Below are positions 21,526 through 34,195 of a DNA stretch of 64,000 nt, in pieces. A program made the translations under genes and the position numbers. The notes beneath the pieces were generated by a model. It was given only the letters and a program-made list of their open reading frames with translations. It had not been told where the DNA came from and made no database searches. How positions within the stretch are numbered: position 1 is the first letter of the stretch; each line of letters starts with the position of its first letter. Origin of the DNA: Gossypium raimondii (Eukaryota > Streptophyta > Magnoliopsida > Malvales > Malvaceae); NCBI RefSeq assembly GCF_025698545.1, contig NC_068567.1:59153371-59217370 (forward strand), given 5' to 3'.

Positions 21526-22200
21526 TTATAATAATCTGATTTGACGTGACCTAAATTTTTTACAATAGCGGCATATTTTGTCTCGTTTATTTGATGCTAC
21601 CAAAACAGAAGCTTGCCTATCTGCCTTCCTACCCAAACCAAACTTATTGTTAAGTTTATTTCTACTCAACAAATGACCCTTCACATCTTCGAACGAGAGT
21701 TTATTTCTACCATAAATCAGGGTCTCCCTGAAAGACTTGTATGAAGGGGGTAAATAGCAAAATAATAGCATAGCCTGATCTTCATCGTCAATTTGAACCT
21801 CAACGTTCTTTAAATTATTTAAAAGAGTAATGAATTGACTGATGTGATCTCTAAAAAGCTCACATTCGTTCATACGAAACGTAAGTAGATGTTGTTTCAA
21901 CACTAAACAGTTAGCTAGAGACTTAGTCGCATAAAGAGTTTCTAACCTTTTCCACAAGGCGAATGAGGTCTTCTCCATCAATACCTCTTACAATACCGTA
22001 TTCGCGAGGCACAACTGGATTGCAAACAAGGCCTTTTCATCAAGCTCTTCTCATTCTGTTTGATTTAGATTCTCAGGCTTTTTCCCGGCAACAACATTTT
22101 TCTAGCCGGTTTGAACTAGAATTGCCATCTTCCGAACTTGCCACAGATTGAAATTTGTCTCGCCATCGAACTCCTCAATTTCAAACCTTATTTCCATCAT
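21526..22200 (-). pseudogene. Copia gag (UBN2 family) with stops
   Basis: Begins near 22200 with an EEFDGETNFNLWQVRKMA segment, the usual Gag N-terminus of Tnt1-type elements, interrupted by in-frame stops. From 21981 a 151-residue open stretch carries the UBN2 core (ALWKRLETLYATKSLANCLV..., then LPPSYKSFRETLIYGRNKL). It ends in a damaged CCHC zinc knuckle (KICRYCKKF, second half lost). Capsid-forming function is not expected. Confidence 0.87.
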
Positions 22201-22233
22201 CTCTAAACGGGTTGTTCTATAAAAATTGAACTA

Positions 22234-22245
22234 GCTCTGATACCA
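22234..22245 (-). other. Copia primer-binding site
   Basis: TGGTATCAGAGC on the minus strand, complementary to the 3' end of initiator methionine tRNA. It lies two bases from the edge of the right-hand LTR. Confidence 0.88.
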
Positions 22246-22247
22246 CT

Positions 22248-22663
22248 TATTAGGAATTGACCCGATTAAGCAACAACTAAAAAATAGCGAAATAAATTGA
22301 GAAATTAAACACACAAATTTAACGTGAAAAAACCCCTCCAAAGAGGATAAAAAAAACCACGGGTAAAGATAATTTTACTATAATGGCAAAAAAATGAATA
22401 GTACAAAAGATGGAGATAAAAACTAAACCCTGAAAACAAAGAAACCTTAAAATGTAAACACGAAATTCTCTAAATGTGTTATGAGTTCTAATCTCTAATG
22501 GTGTATTTTCTAAGGATGTAAAAGAGCCTATTTATAAGCTAAATTCATAGGTTAAATAATAATAAAATAATCTAGACTAATCGAATTTGATTGAAACAAA
22601 TAAACAGAGTTTAACTAGAAGATTATTTCTCAAATTTGACAGAAATAGAAATCATACTTAACA
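22248..22663 (-). repeat. Copia 5' LTR (right copy)
   Basis: Partner of 17735-18150; its plus-strand left end TATTAGGAATTG is one substitution from a canonical TG start. A poly-A pentamer follows on the outside. Confidence 0.88.
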
Positions 22664-22668
22664 AAAAA

Positions 22669-22815
22669 TAATCTATTTACTAGATTAATGGTTGCCATTT
22701 GCATCGAGACTAAAATTTCAAATTTTGAAAAGTAGAGGGATTTGGAATGATCCAATAGAATATGCACAAAATTTGCAATTATACGCACAGTACATGACTA
22801 GTAAGAACTTAACCA
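22669..22815. repeat. Right half of the MITE-like element split by the Copia insertion
   Basis: Carries the reverse complements of the landmarks in 17515-17729 (GACTAAAATTTCAAATTTTG, AAAGTAGAGGGA-type, CACAGTACATGACT). Confidence 0.42.
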
Positions 22816-25800
22816 ACGGATTTAACTGCTACTATTTTGGTCAAGACTAAAATTTTAATTTTGAAAAATAAAATGTAGAAACAAAGGGTTACTTGTTTTG
22901 CAAACAAAAATTGTGGCTAAATAGCGCTTGGAATTATGGTCATAGTTTCTACCACGAAATTAAAAGTGCGAAAATGTAAACATGAACACCAAGATAATTT
23001 ATGCAGTTTGACCTTAGTCTACATCTGCGAAGCCTTGCCCAAAGCAATAATCCACTAGCTTTCTTATAATACAACCAATAATTTAAGTCCTAACATAGGT
23101 TTAACTTTCACCAATTTAGCGATCTCACCATTGTACAAAGACTAGATCACTCTCCCACTAAGCTTCTGATAAAGAATGAGACAAATGAATACAGAAGCTG
23201 ATCGTAAAGTTTGTTAAAGTCGTGAATTTAACTTAAGGTTTTAAACGTTTGGAAAGAAACTTGGATATTTGACACAACCCGAAACACAACCAAATCTAAG
23301 TTAGATGAAACAATTAAAATAATAACTAAGATAATTAAAATATAATAATAAATCTACAATTAGAACAATAAGGAAGAAAATAAATAAGATTGATGGAAAG
23401 ATAAAACGTGGTATGTAAAAGTTTTAAGAAACCCTGGAAACACAAAAAATTCACAACCCCCTTCAAGCGGCTCTAATTTCCCCTCCAAGAAAGAAAACTT
23501 GGCAAGAACAAATTTGAAAACGATCCCACAATCTAAAAAGATTGTTAAAACTCTTCTAAAAGAAACTCAAGAGAAATTCTCAAAGAGAATTTATAAACTC
23601 AAAAGTGAAGTTGAATAATAATGAATTGAATGAATTGTGTAAAATGCAAATGCTCATATATAGGTTAGCTAAATAAATCTAAATAAAACTCTTAAGTATA
23701 CTAGAACTCTAATTTAATCTGAACAATAAGTAGTTTTAAACTAAATTTTCTTGTTAACATAAAACTCTTAAATAACTTAAAATATTAAAATAATAAGAGC
23801 TGGTAAATACAATATTAGGCTCATATATAATAAAAATTAAGCTTAAAACCCGAACCCAATATGAAACGTCTAGGCTTGTGGGATCAATTCGGATATAAGT
23901 AAAAAATTATCTTTTATTTTATCACAAATTTATTGGTTGTAAGAAATTCAACATGAATATCTACCATCAAATGTATCATATTAAAATTCTTTCACTTGCG
24001 TATTTGTTCAAGTGAACAAATAATTTTCATATAATTTTGTCAATTTAAATTTTGTGTAATTAAAACTAAGGTCTTTTATGATTATGTAATAAAGAGTGCA
24101 GCTTATTTGGGCAAAAGAAAACTACGAGAACTTATTCAAATAAGCTATTATAGTTTAGGGTTATTTTTAGACATAAATTTTAAAACTATATATGAACTTT
24201 AGTTTAATGTGTAATTTTTACATGAATTTTGATTACATTCAATTTTATATAGAAAATTTTGATTTTATCCGATTCTTACAAATTATTAACACTATTATTG
24301 ATATAGCATCATTTTATATTTATATTGTATATATAAATAATTATATTTATCCAATATAATAATAATTTGATATATTTATTTCTTTAAATGCATGTACTTA
24401 AATAAAATAAAAGTTTCATGTATATATTTGAATCACAATCAAAATTTAATGCGTATAATTGTATCAAATCAAAGAATATGTATCAAAGTTTATGTATAAT
24501 TTTAACATCTAAGTTTATTAAATTCTCAAAACAAATGAATTTGGAATTAAAATAAAATGAATATAACAAATTATGGAAATACAAGATTAATAAATTATAT
24601 GAAAACAATGTGGAATAAATTAAAACACAACATAACATAAAAACGGTTCAAATACATAAACGTATTAAATTTTACTTTTAACAACTATTAACATGAAAAA
24701 CGCACAATCACAATTATATATATATATATATATATATTAATTTAATCATTCTAAAAGTTATACAAAATATGCTTATAAATTTAGACAATATAAAAAAAGT
24801 ACAAAATATTCTCCAAAAGGAGTAGCTATACAAAAGTTTATGCAAAACACCATATGACACAAAAATAACATGAAGATGACATGCATTAAAAAATTAAAAT
24901 TTATATAAAATAAATTATTAACATGTAAAATATATTTATAATATTCTAAGTCATAAAATTAATCTGAATATAAATATGGTATGAAAAATAACATAAAGAT
25001 AACATAAATACAACATAGCAAAATCTACATTATTACAATATCTCATTTTTCGTATCATGCATCTTTTAGTTTTTTTTTTTTCATAATCATAGTTATCTTC
25101 AATATATTTTATATTTGATAAAAATTTTGGCATATTAAAATTTTTCATAAATTTAAAAAAAATTACTAAACATTTAAATTTTTTTTTTGTTTTTTTATCA
25201 ATTTTATTATAAGTTCTGATTATATCTGTTTTTTTTACACTATACCTAAAACTACCCATAGCTCCTAGAACTACACATAGGAAGATAATGTGTTTCAACG
25301 CACTCAAACTTACGTCCTCCTACATTGACAACAATATCCATACCAATCGAACTAAGACTATAACCACTAATCCTATCTGAGAATAGTGCATTGAACAAAA
25401 AAAAATCCTAGCTGAGAATAGTGAGATGTGGATAATGTTGGGGCTTAAACAATACAACGGTAGGCCCAAATCCAAAACCATGGGGTGGTTCCGTTCTCCG
25501 TTCTGAGAGCTTTGTTTAAAATTCTCATGTAAGAATTTCATTTTGTGGGATAATAATGGCAGCTGTTTGTTTCAATTCGAGAAATTACCCTGCAATTTCC
25601 TCCTTCTATCAATGACTTGTGGGGAAACATTTGATTATTTTGAAAAGTAATTAATTTGGGAAATTATTTTGAAGAGTTTGAATATATCAAGATTTTACTG
25701 ATTAGCCTATATAAAGAAGATGACATCTTCCTTTAAGACATTTGGAACATATTAAGAGTTTATTTTGTGGGATAAATTTTTATCCTTAGGTAGAGTTGAT

Positions 25801-27456
25801 TGAGTGGAGAGTGAGTTCATAGGAGTTATGTAATTTTAAAAGCTATAATTATTGTATTAAAGATTGTGACGTGGTTATTTGCATGGTAAATTATTAAACT
25901 AAACTATGTAAACAATATAGTGTCTTCTTTTTTGTTTTATACGGTTTACTATTTTTGAAGATTCTATTCAACTGTTATAGCATATTGTTAAAATATCAGT
26001 TGTAATTTCATATAAGTACAATTGCAATTTTAAAATGAACTTCTTGATTTTACCATTTTCCTTCAACCATAAATCTTGATTATGTTTATGTTGATATAAA
26101 ATTTGGAGATAGAAGTTTAATATAATTCATACAAGTGCAAAGAGTTATTTTAGATATTTCAATGATCCACGAAAGTAATATAAGGTTCTCTTTTATAGTT
26201 TTATGGTGAATTTCTTACATTTGTATTTGGATGTGATTAGAGCTTGTTGTGCAATATCAAGAAGATCTTCCTATATGTTATAAGATAGCTTCTTTGCCAT
26301 GAGTGGGGCGAGCTTCTCCTTTTATTCCATGATCAAGGGTGATCAGCTTGGCGAGAGGGTTACATATAAGAGTTTATGAAGAAAACCTTTATCACGAATG
26401 TAGCATCAAAACATTCTTTCAATTAAAAGTCGAAAAGAAATTTGAAATTATATCCAAGTATTTAAGGACAATGGTGACAAATATTCTTTCTTTATGTTTT
26501 CTCGAAAGAAAATATACGTGCATTTGTTGTATGGGGGAACAAATGACACCTTCTCCATTTGTGTGTTGTTGGTGAAAGTTTGTAATAATGTATTGTGAAG
26601 CTAAAGTTTCTTAAAGAAAAATGACGGAACGTGGAGATAAAATGAATTTATGATAAATAATGAAGGTTTTAAGGCAAGTCAATGTCACTTTTTTTAAGAT
26701 TCTATTCGCCGCTATTTATATTTTGGTGTGCAAATGAGTTACTGGCAAATGAATCTCAGGGATACAATGAAACCCAATGATTGTCTACGTTTTACACTAA
26801 CAAGAATAGTCCACTGAGTATTGAGCGGAGCATAGAAAGAATATCAATTTCTATAAAAAAAACCTTCTTGTTTCTAGTGTACCAAATAAATGAATTTTGA
26901 GGGGTATTCATATCCCTTCACGGAGAGCTAACTATCATAATTGATAGGCATATCTTTTAGCAATAAACATAATTATTCAATAGATATTTATAAGAGACAT
27001 AGCTTATCACTATGAATAGTGAAAACTCTTTGTTCATATGACTAAGTAATATAACTTTTGATATTCAAGAGACATAACTAACTTCTTGCAATCTTCATTT
27101 ACAACTGTTAAAAGCATTATGTATATATTGAAAATGTTAAAAAAAGAAAACCAATAAAATTGATGGAATAGACTTTGGTCGTTGTTTATTGAAGCGTATG
27201 CAATGACGTGGTGAGCAAAAAAAGGTACTGTTTGGGAGACAATGGTTATTAATAATCTTTTACCAATTTATGAGTGACCACTGCCTTGTGCTATTTACAT
27301 GGAGCCACTGTTTATATTTGACTAAAGAACCAACACATTATACATCTACGGTTGTTGGTTCTAACTTTTCTTTTTCTCTTTGCTTTGACCATAAGGGTTC
27401 TAGATTACGACTGTTTTTCTTTAACCTGTCTGGTTTATACCTCTTAAATTGATTTA
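22816..27456. other. Long AT-rich region without a recognisable gene
   Basis: No open stretch here matches a family I know and no splice-consistent exon series was found. Short frames at 24951-25307 (-), 25320-25541 (-) and 26339-26575 (+) have AT-driven composition and no motif. An inverted-repeat element lies at 24160-24540. An AT microsatellite lies at 24716-24737. The block 23270-23650 resembles LTR-type leader DNA, but no partner LTR was found. Confidence 0.55.
24160..24540. repeat. Foldback (MITE-like) element
   Basis: The left arm (AAACTATATATGAACTTTAG, ...TTTTTACATGAATTTTGATT) is matched by the reverse complement of the right arm (AAATTATACATAAACTTTGA, ...TTAAATTTTGATTGTGATTC). The arms are about 120 bp and imperfect. 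No target duplication was identified. Confidence 0.45.
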
Positions 27457-27835
27457 AGTGTAACTGTTTAAATATTATAAAGGTTTTTTTATTAAAAGTT
27501 TGATTGCTTTTTGATTCATTTGTTTACAAATTTTAACAAATTAATTTTTACACGTTAGATTAAAAAGTAAATTGATCTTTTGTTAAAAATTTTATTCATT
27601 ATTATTGTTAAAGATTGATCCATGTACATTAGTATAAGGTCACTCTCTAGTTTTTCTGTCAGTCACACTAGTTTTAAACAATACAAAAGATGAAATTTTT
27701 AACAGAAATGATCAATTTATTATTTGATCTAATGTATAAAAACTAATTTATCTATTTTTTAAATATAAAGAATAAAATATAATTTAATTCCTAATACAAA
27801 AGCCTTTATAGTACTTCTACCACTATAACTAATAT
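27457..27835. mobile_element. MITE (family A), second copy
   Basis: Inverted arms: left ATTATAAAGGTTTTTTTATT...ACACGTTAGATTAAAAAGTA; right in reverse complement ACTATAAAGGCTTTTGTATT...ATACATTAGATCAAATAATA. The arms share motif order with the element at 9447-9813 (GTTAGATTAAAAAGTAAATT in both). Non-coding. Confidence 0.55.
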
Positions 27836-28914
27836 ATCGGATGTGTAACACCTCAAACCCGGCCTAGACATTATGGTCGAATTCGGAGATACCACAAAGA
27901 ATGGGTTTTGAAAAAGGAGTCGTTACGTTAAAATCATTTCAGCTTAATAACCCATATTCGTTTATATCCATTGTCAAAAACGTTAATTAATTGGTTTATT
28001 TGCCAAAACGTAATTTACAGCGGAAATTATAGTAAGCGTTATTTTCTTAAAATCCCATTTGTAAGTTTACAGGAAAAATTACAGTAAGCGTTATTTACAG
28101 ATAAAGTATTAAACAAAAAATCTAAATCCCAAAAATTAAACCAACAGTCTAGAAAGTCCAATTAATACAAAACTCCCAGAAATAGTCTTTAAATAAATAA
28201 AACATTTATTTTAAGTTAGTTCGTAGAATAGTGGTTACCGCAAGACTCCGCTGCGCCGATCCGCCTAAATCTGTGGATTACCTGAACAGAACAAACAAAC
28301 AAAGGTGAGCTTTCGTAAACTCAGTGTGTAACCCATCAGAAATGGACATGTTATACATACAGAATTCACATACACAGTCAGATTCAGATTCAGATTCAGA
28401 TTCGAGCTTAAGCCCTTTACAGATTTTGATAACAGAAACAGATATGCAGAACAGATATATAGAATCCTACCCCCATCCTCTACACACCAACTCTGATCAT
28501 CCCATCACACCATGTGGGGTTAAAAACACTCACCCAACTCTATACACCACATTCTGCCGTTATGACACATATCATGTAATATGCAGCCAAGCTGCCAAAA
28601 TAAAGGCGATGATCGCCCTTCAAAATAGTTCCTCCACATATACAAATCCCACCCCAATCAAATATATATAATCAAAATTATCATGCTTACATGCTCATAT
28701 ACAGATATCAAATATATATATCAGACTAATCAGACATGCATAACAGTGTCATACTTAGAGCAGAATATTAGACTATCAGATCACATAATTTTAGGGTTTG
28801 GTTAACCCTTACTGACCCTACGATAGGCCCACAGTCGATCAGAACGACCCGTACGATCATAGGGAAAATTTCAGAGTTATGGACCCACTCACCCACATGC
28901 CCGTGTGGCTTACC

Positions 28915-31844
28915 TGTAATACCCTAATTCTGCCCGGCCCAAAATCACAAACAAAATTAAGCTAAATAAAAAAATTAAAAGTCCAAAAATAGCACAGTCC
29001 ATTTACAAAACTATTAATCCATTTAAAACCCAAATGGCCCAACTCTACCCTAACCTGAAATACCAACCTAAACCCAACTCGGTTGCACAAGCCCAACACC
29101 CAGTAGCCCATTACATTTCAGAAAACAGAAACCCTAGGGTTTCTAACTCCCCCTTCAACCACCGAAGCCAACACACATCCGCTCCTCCCACGCGCTCCAC
29201 GCCACGTCCACTGCCCCGTACGGCCGTACTTGCACAAGCAGACAAGACAAAACAAACACAAAACAACAACAAAGGAGAGCAAAGGGCAGAAAATAGGCAA
29301 TATTTTTCTGTAATTTTCTTTTTATTTTGATTCTATCATTTTTTTTTTTTGGCGATATAAGGCCACTTTCAGAATTTGTAAGTTTTTGGAGACAGAGGGA
29401 AATATATCAAAAAAAGAGAAATCAAAGATCGATTGAGTTTTTCTCAAAGGTGGTTCTTTTTCTATTTTTTTTTCTTTCTTTGCGTTTTTTTTCTGTTCTT
29501 TCATTTTTCGTATACATAGATATAAACGAAAAGAGGGGGAAGAATCGAATGTAAAAAAAAAAAAAGAGGGAGACATATTGAAATAAAAAAACACAGAAAT
29601 AAAAAGATCGACTGATCCTTTTTCAGATATGATTCTCAGTTTTTATTTTCCTTCTTCGTTTCATTTTTACACAAAATAATAGAAAGGGAAAGAGAAGCGA
29701 AGATTTACCTTTAGGACGGCCGTCGCATCCTTGTCCGCTTCGTCGCGATCGGAGTTTGGCGGGGATCGTGAGTTTCCGAACGGTGGCAAGTTCGAGCGGC
29801 GGCAGAAGCTAGGGCAAAACCCTAGCAGAGAAATAGAAGCAGTCTTTTTCTTTTTTGGGCGTATGTTACTTATTTTTTTAATGAAAATTTTGTTTAAATA
29901 ATAAGCAATACGACGCCGTTTTTGAGACAAGGGCACCAGCGCCAAAACGGCACCGTTTGGTTTCTTGACCCGAGCGGGTGACCCGACCCGGGGAGGATCC
30001 GCGTGTTTTATTTCAATGGCCTATTTACGTGTTTGGTCCTTCTATTTTTTGGATTTACTTCAATTTAATATTTTTTGTTTTTTAATTTTGCCACATAATT
30101 CGATCTTGTTTTTAATTTCGTCCTTTTGTCAGTTGAGGAGACGAACGTTCGAAACGACGCCGTTTCTGATGATCTGACTTGATTGCCAGATAGGATTTGT
30201 GCGTTTAATTTCTGTTCTAGTCCCTCTAATTTTAAATGAGTTTCAATTCGGTCCCTCTCATTTTATTTTATTGCATATCTGCACTTTGACTTTCTGTTTT
30301 AATTTCAAATTAGCTCTTTTATATATACTATTTTTTTTACTACAAATTAAATGCTCTTATTATTTAAATTATTATTTTTATTATTATTATCGTTATAATT
30401 GTCAATAATATTATTTGTACTAATTTACGTACATTTATTTACCTCTTTATATATATATACTTTTTTCTTATTATGTATTAATATTTGAAGTTTTTATATT
30501 ATCATATATTAGTATCCCATTTCATTATATTTTATTGGTACTATAAATAACCATTTTAGAGTTATTATACATTTGTTTTATCCTATTATGTATTATTGCT
30601 TTAAAATCATGGTGTATTATTATTCCAAAGTTACTATGTATTATTATTTAGAGTTATCTTACATTTATTTTATTGTTTTAAGTATAATTTGTACATATTT
30701 TAATGTTTTCATTTTATTTATAAGATTTTTCTTTACATTTTACTATGTTTTTAAATTGTTCTTTATAAAATAAAACCCTCATATAGTATTATTTTATACT
30801 TTCTCATTAACATATAATAAATTATTTTATTTTTATACGTATGGTATTGTTTTACATCATTATATCAACTTTGAGTTCATTTTAAATGAGTTTATATATT
30901 TGTAAAAGATATTTTTATTTTATTTCGTATGTATAACATGTGATATGAAATCATAGTATTCATGTGCTTTGTATTGCTTGCTCGTATCTATTGATTCTTT
31001 TTCGTTCATTAGCGTACATTTTAATTTCTTAATCACTATTCCACGTTGTATGTTATTATTTCATTGTTTTTAAGACTATGTTTAATATTATTTAAATATC
31101 AAGATCATTTTATACAAAAGTCTTTCAAAACAACACAAAGTTCGATATTTGGAATCTTCGAAAGAATTGAGGCCTAAAGTATTGGATTCCGATTTTCCTC
31201 GTAAAATCTAAATAATCAAGATTATTCTTTAATCAAAACACATAAATAAATAAATAAAATCTGTTCTCGGGAATTCAATACGTCGTGTCCTAACGCATTG
31301 GATATGACATGTTGTTTTCTCGAGGCGAGGATTTTTCTAATAAATGAAAATAAAGGCAATATTTGATATTTAGGAGTTTTGTGAAATCGAGCCCTAACTT
31401 ACTGGGTTTTGATTTCCTCATTTGGCCCAGATAATCAAATACCCTTCTCAAAATGCATAAGTTTTAAAGATCAAGGGATAAATTTAATTTTGAGGATTTA
31501 AAATGTCGCACTCTAACTTACTGAATGTGACAATTTATTTCTTTGAAATAAGTGAGCCTCATCATCCAATTCATTTTATTCAAGATAAAAGGGATCGTAT
31601 TTAAAATCTTTTCAAAATTTCGACATTAAGACATTAAACAATTAATTCGGTACCAATTTTGGGCGTCTCGAGGGTGCTAACTCTTCCTCGTGCGTAACCG
31701 ACTCCCGAACCTGTTTTCTTAAAATTTGCAAACCAGGAATTATTTTCAAGGTGATCCGATCACACCTTAAAAAAAAAGGTGGCGACTCCCGTTTTCATTT
31801 TAAAAGTCGATCCCCATTTTTCAATTTTAAAAATGGTTTAGACA
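28915..31844 (+). repeat. Nested LTR of a second Gypsy-type family, probably solo
   Basis: Begins TGTAATACCCTAATTCTGCC and ends AAAAATGGTTTAGACA. It includes a GGTGGCGACTCCCGTTTTCA block just before the end and a T-rich middle. No gag/pol and no second copy are present, hence a probable solo LTR of about 2.93 kb. A clean 5-bp duplication was not found (left TTACC, right CGTGT), so the right boundary may have lost a few bases. Open frames inside (for example 29034-29330) are low-complexity and not considered genes. Confidence 0.65.
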
Positions 31845-32090
31845 CGTGTGGGCCCACACGCCCGTATAGCCCACACACCCAGATTGGCCTTGCCCGTGTG
31901 GCCCACACGCCTGGCCCAATACCCACACGCCCAACTTGGCCTAGCTTGTGTGGCCCACACGACCACACCCATATCGTCACACGATCGTGTCTTGCGCACA
32001 GTCATGCCCTCATCAAATACACGATCGTGTCTCGCACACGGCCACCCACACAGCCGGCCACACGCCCATGTGGCATCGACACAGTCAAAC
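31845..32090. repeat. Palindromic GTGTGGCCCACACG repeat cluster
   Basis: At least six copies or half-copies of GTGTGGCCCACACG occur with 15-30 base spacers (31847, 31870, 31896, 31925, 31950), followed by CACACGATCGTGT palindromes (31978 and 32020). They lie in the right half of the host solo LTR. Similar GTGTGG motifs occur just left of the nested LTR (28890-28910), so the cluster was split by that insertion. Confidence 0.8.
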
Positions 32091-32946
32091 CTCGTTTTTC
32101 ACGATTTGAGAACACACATATTACGATTTTGATGCGAAACTAGCCCCGAGACCACCAGCACCTAAAAACAGAATCCCAAAGTCCTATTAGCATCCGATTT
32201 ACAAAAACATGGAGCAACGTTCCACACTTACCACCGCAAAACGACTACACACGAAAGTTAAATCGTCGAAGCGAAAACTACAGATTCATCGCCTTCACCT
32301 ACACAACCGACCGCAGAGTTCAGATTTCCTACAACAATCGTACGCTACTACAACAAAAAGAATTGAGAAGCTTACTGAAACTGCGCGAAGAACAATAATA
32401 GCGAACAAAGAAAATTGAAAGAAATGGCGGAACAGGGATTACGCCAGAAAGAGGAATAACAAACAAACAAAAAAAAAAGACAAAAAGGTAGAGAAGGAGC
32501 AAAAACTGATGTTAATTTTGGAAGAAGGGAGAAACTAATTAAAATTTGAAAAGAAAAAAAAGGATGTGCCAACATAATCCCTTAATTATCTCCCACTAAC
32601 CCACTACTCATAACCCTCTCAGAATTTTAACTCAACCGAAACTCTATCAGACAACTGAGCAAAAATTAACAACCACACTTGTGCTGAAATTTGAACACAG
32701 GAGTAAAGGGTAAGCTAACACCTTACCACTAAACCAACAAGTTCATTCTAATATAAAATAGCATACAGTCTTATATAAGCCCACTCAACAAGGGTAAGGC
32801 TAAGATTAGAAAAATAACAAAACAAATGTGAGACTTGAATCCAAGACCTCACACACACACCCAGAACACTTAGCCACTAAAGCAGATACACAATTGTATC
32901 AAAATTTATAGATACAGAAATAAATTTATCAAGACGTTACAGGATG

Positions 32947-33734
32947 CGAAAAGCTTATGCCAATAAATAAAATAAATCTGTTAATGAATTCAATGTCATT
33001 TTCTTCTTTGTCAAGGTTTGTCTATTTGATAACAAATGCAACCCAAGTCAACTTATGGTGAAATTCAGCTATTACTCTTTATACTATGGGTAAGTTGTTT
33101 GATAAGGCTTGTCTATTTGGTACCAAATGCAACCCAACTCAACTTTGAATCATATAATCATGATCACATTTTTCTATTACTCTTTGTATTATGAGTAAGT
33201 TGTACTTAAATTATAACACTTCAAGTCTAGATTTGAAATGCGCATGGTCTCACTCCATCTCGTCTTCAATTATTTTTTAAAGCATATCTAACTGTTCATT
33301 CTATTGTCGTGTTAACTCATTATATATATATAAATGAAATCAACAATGTAATGTAGTTGGCAACACTATGAATTGTTCCTTTTTATCTTTTGTAGCCAAA
33401 GAACATTGTCAAAGTGTACTTTTTGGGATACTTTCTTAAGCTTGTTGGTTGAAAGAGCATGATGCACAAAGGATGGTGATAAAAGAAAATTGCAACTTAT
33501 ATTTGTCTTTGGATAATCTACTATATAACTATTCCGTCTCAAGAAACTTATCTTGGGAGGAGGATGGGTTGAAGGTTGATTCTAAGCAAGAGTTTGGGGT
33601 TTACAAAATAAAGAAAGAACTATGTGGATGTTGAAGCTTGTTTTTAACAGGTATTGATGGCAATCTCAATTATAATTCGTTCCATCATTTTCCTTATATT
33701 ATAATGTCTTTGATACTTTAGAAAAATACAAAAA
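32947..33734. other. Intergenic, with a short tandem duplication
   Basis: No gene recognised. A diverged duplication of about 90 bp is visible at 33013-33085 and 33104-33195 (shared TTTGTCTATTTG and ACCAAATGCAACCCAACTCA / ACAAATGCAACCCAAGTCA, both followed by CTTTGTATTATG or CTTTATACTATG). An open stretch of 61 codons at 33449-33634 has no family resemblance. Confidence 0.5.
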
Positions 33735-34195
33735 TCAAGTCAGTTCTTCTTAATTTCGTAATTGAGTAAATTGGTCCCTCTCAAAGAAATCAGAGCAATT
33801 TAATATCTGTCAATTTCGAAAGTGAGCAACTAAGGACAATTAATCACGATGTTAATGTTTTCCATCAATTGTACATGATTCTAATCGGTATAATAACAAA
33901 TTTAGCCTTCAAAGTTTATACATCCTATCAATTTGGTCCTAATTTAACAAATTTATCCCGTAACATTTGTGTAAGTGTTGAGGCTGAATTATTGAATTTT
34001 TAGAATTAAGGTCAAGATGACAATATGTATAAATATTTAAGGCTAAATTTGTTATTATACCAATCAAAATCATGTACACTTGATGGAAAACATTAACATC
34101 GTGATTAATTGTTCTTCGTTGCTCACTTTCGAAATTGACAGTGACTAAGTTCCTCCAATTTTTTAGAGAGACAAGAGAGGTCTTTTTACCAAAAT
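33735..34195. mobile_element. Foldback MITE (family B), second copy
   Basis: The same order of landmarks as 10905-11345: CAGTTCTTCTTAATTTCG, GAGCAACTAAGGACAATTAA, AATGTTTTCCATCAATTGTA, ATAACAAATTTAGCC, then all of them inverted up to about 34195. This copy lies about 575 bp upstream of the annexin start. Confidence 0.75.

Larger units (their letters stand above)
17735..22663 (-). mobile_element. Tnt1-like Copia element, pol mostly deleted, with a nested solo LTR
   Basis: Two LTRs of 416 bp (17735-18150, 22248-22663) lie in the same orientation, with AAAAA on both outer sides (17730-17734, 22664-22668; low-complexity, so weak). On the minus strand the primer-binding site TGGTATCAGAGC (22245-22234) follows the right LTR, and a polypurine-like TGTGGAGAT precedes TGTTAAATATGAC of the left LTR. 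This fixes minus orientation. The internal part holds a broken gag and a protease-start segment only. Integrase, reverse transcriptase and RNase H are absent. The element is therefore non-autonomous, and it is further interrupted by a 2.57 kb solo LTR. Confidence 0.9.
27844..32941 (-). repeat. Gypsy-type solo LTR with GGATG duplication, containing a second LTR
   Basis: On the plus strand it starts TGTAACACCTCAAACCCGG and ends CAAGACGTTACA. The 5-bp repeat GGATG is present on both sides (27839-27843 and 32942-32946). Without the nested LTR (28915-31844) it is about 2.17 kb and has no coding domain, so it is a solo LTR. By analogy with related families the orientation is probably minus. Its right half contains the palindromic GTGTGGCCCACACG repeats. 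Confidence 0.82.

Noticed and set aside
28324-29330. Open frames of 98-115 codons (28324-28671 and 29034-29330)
   Set aside because: Both lie within solo LTRs, are low-complexity (Ser/Asp or Pro/Gln-rich) and show no domain.
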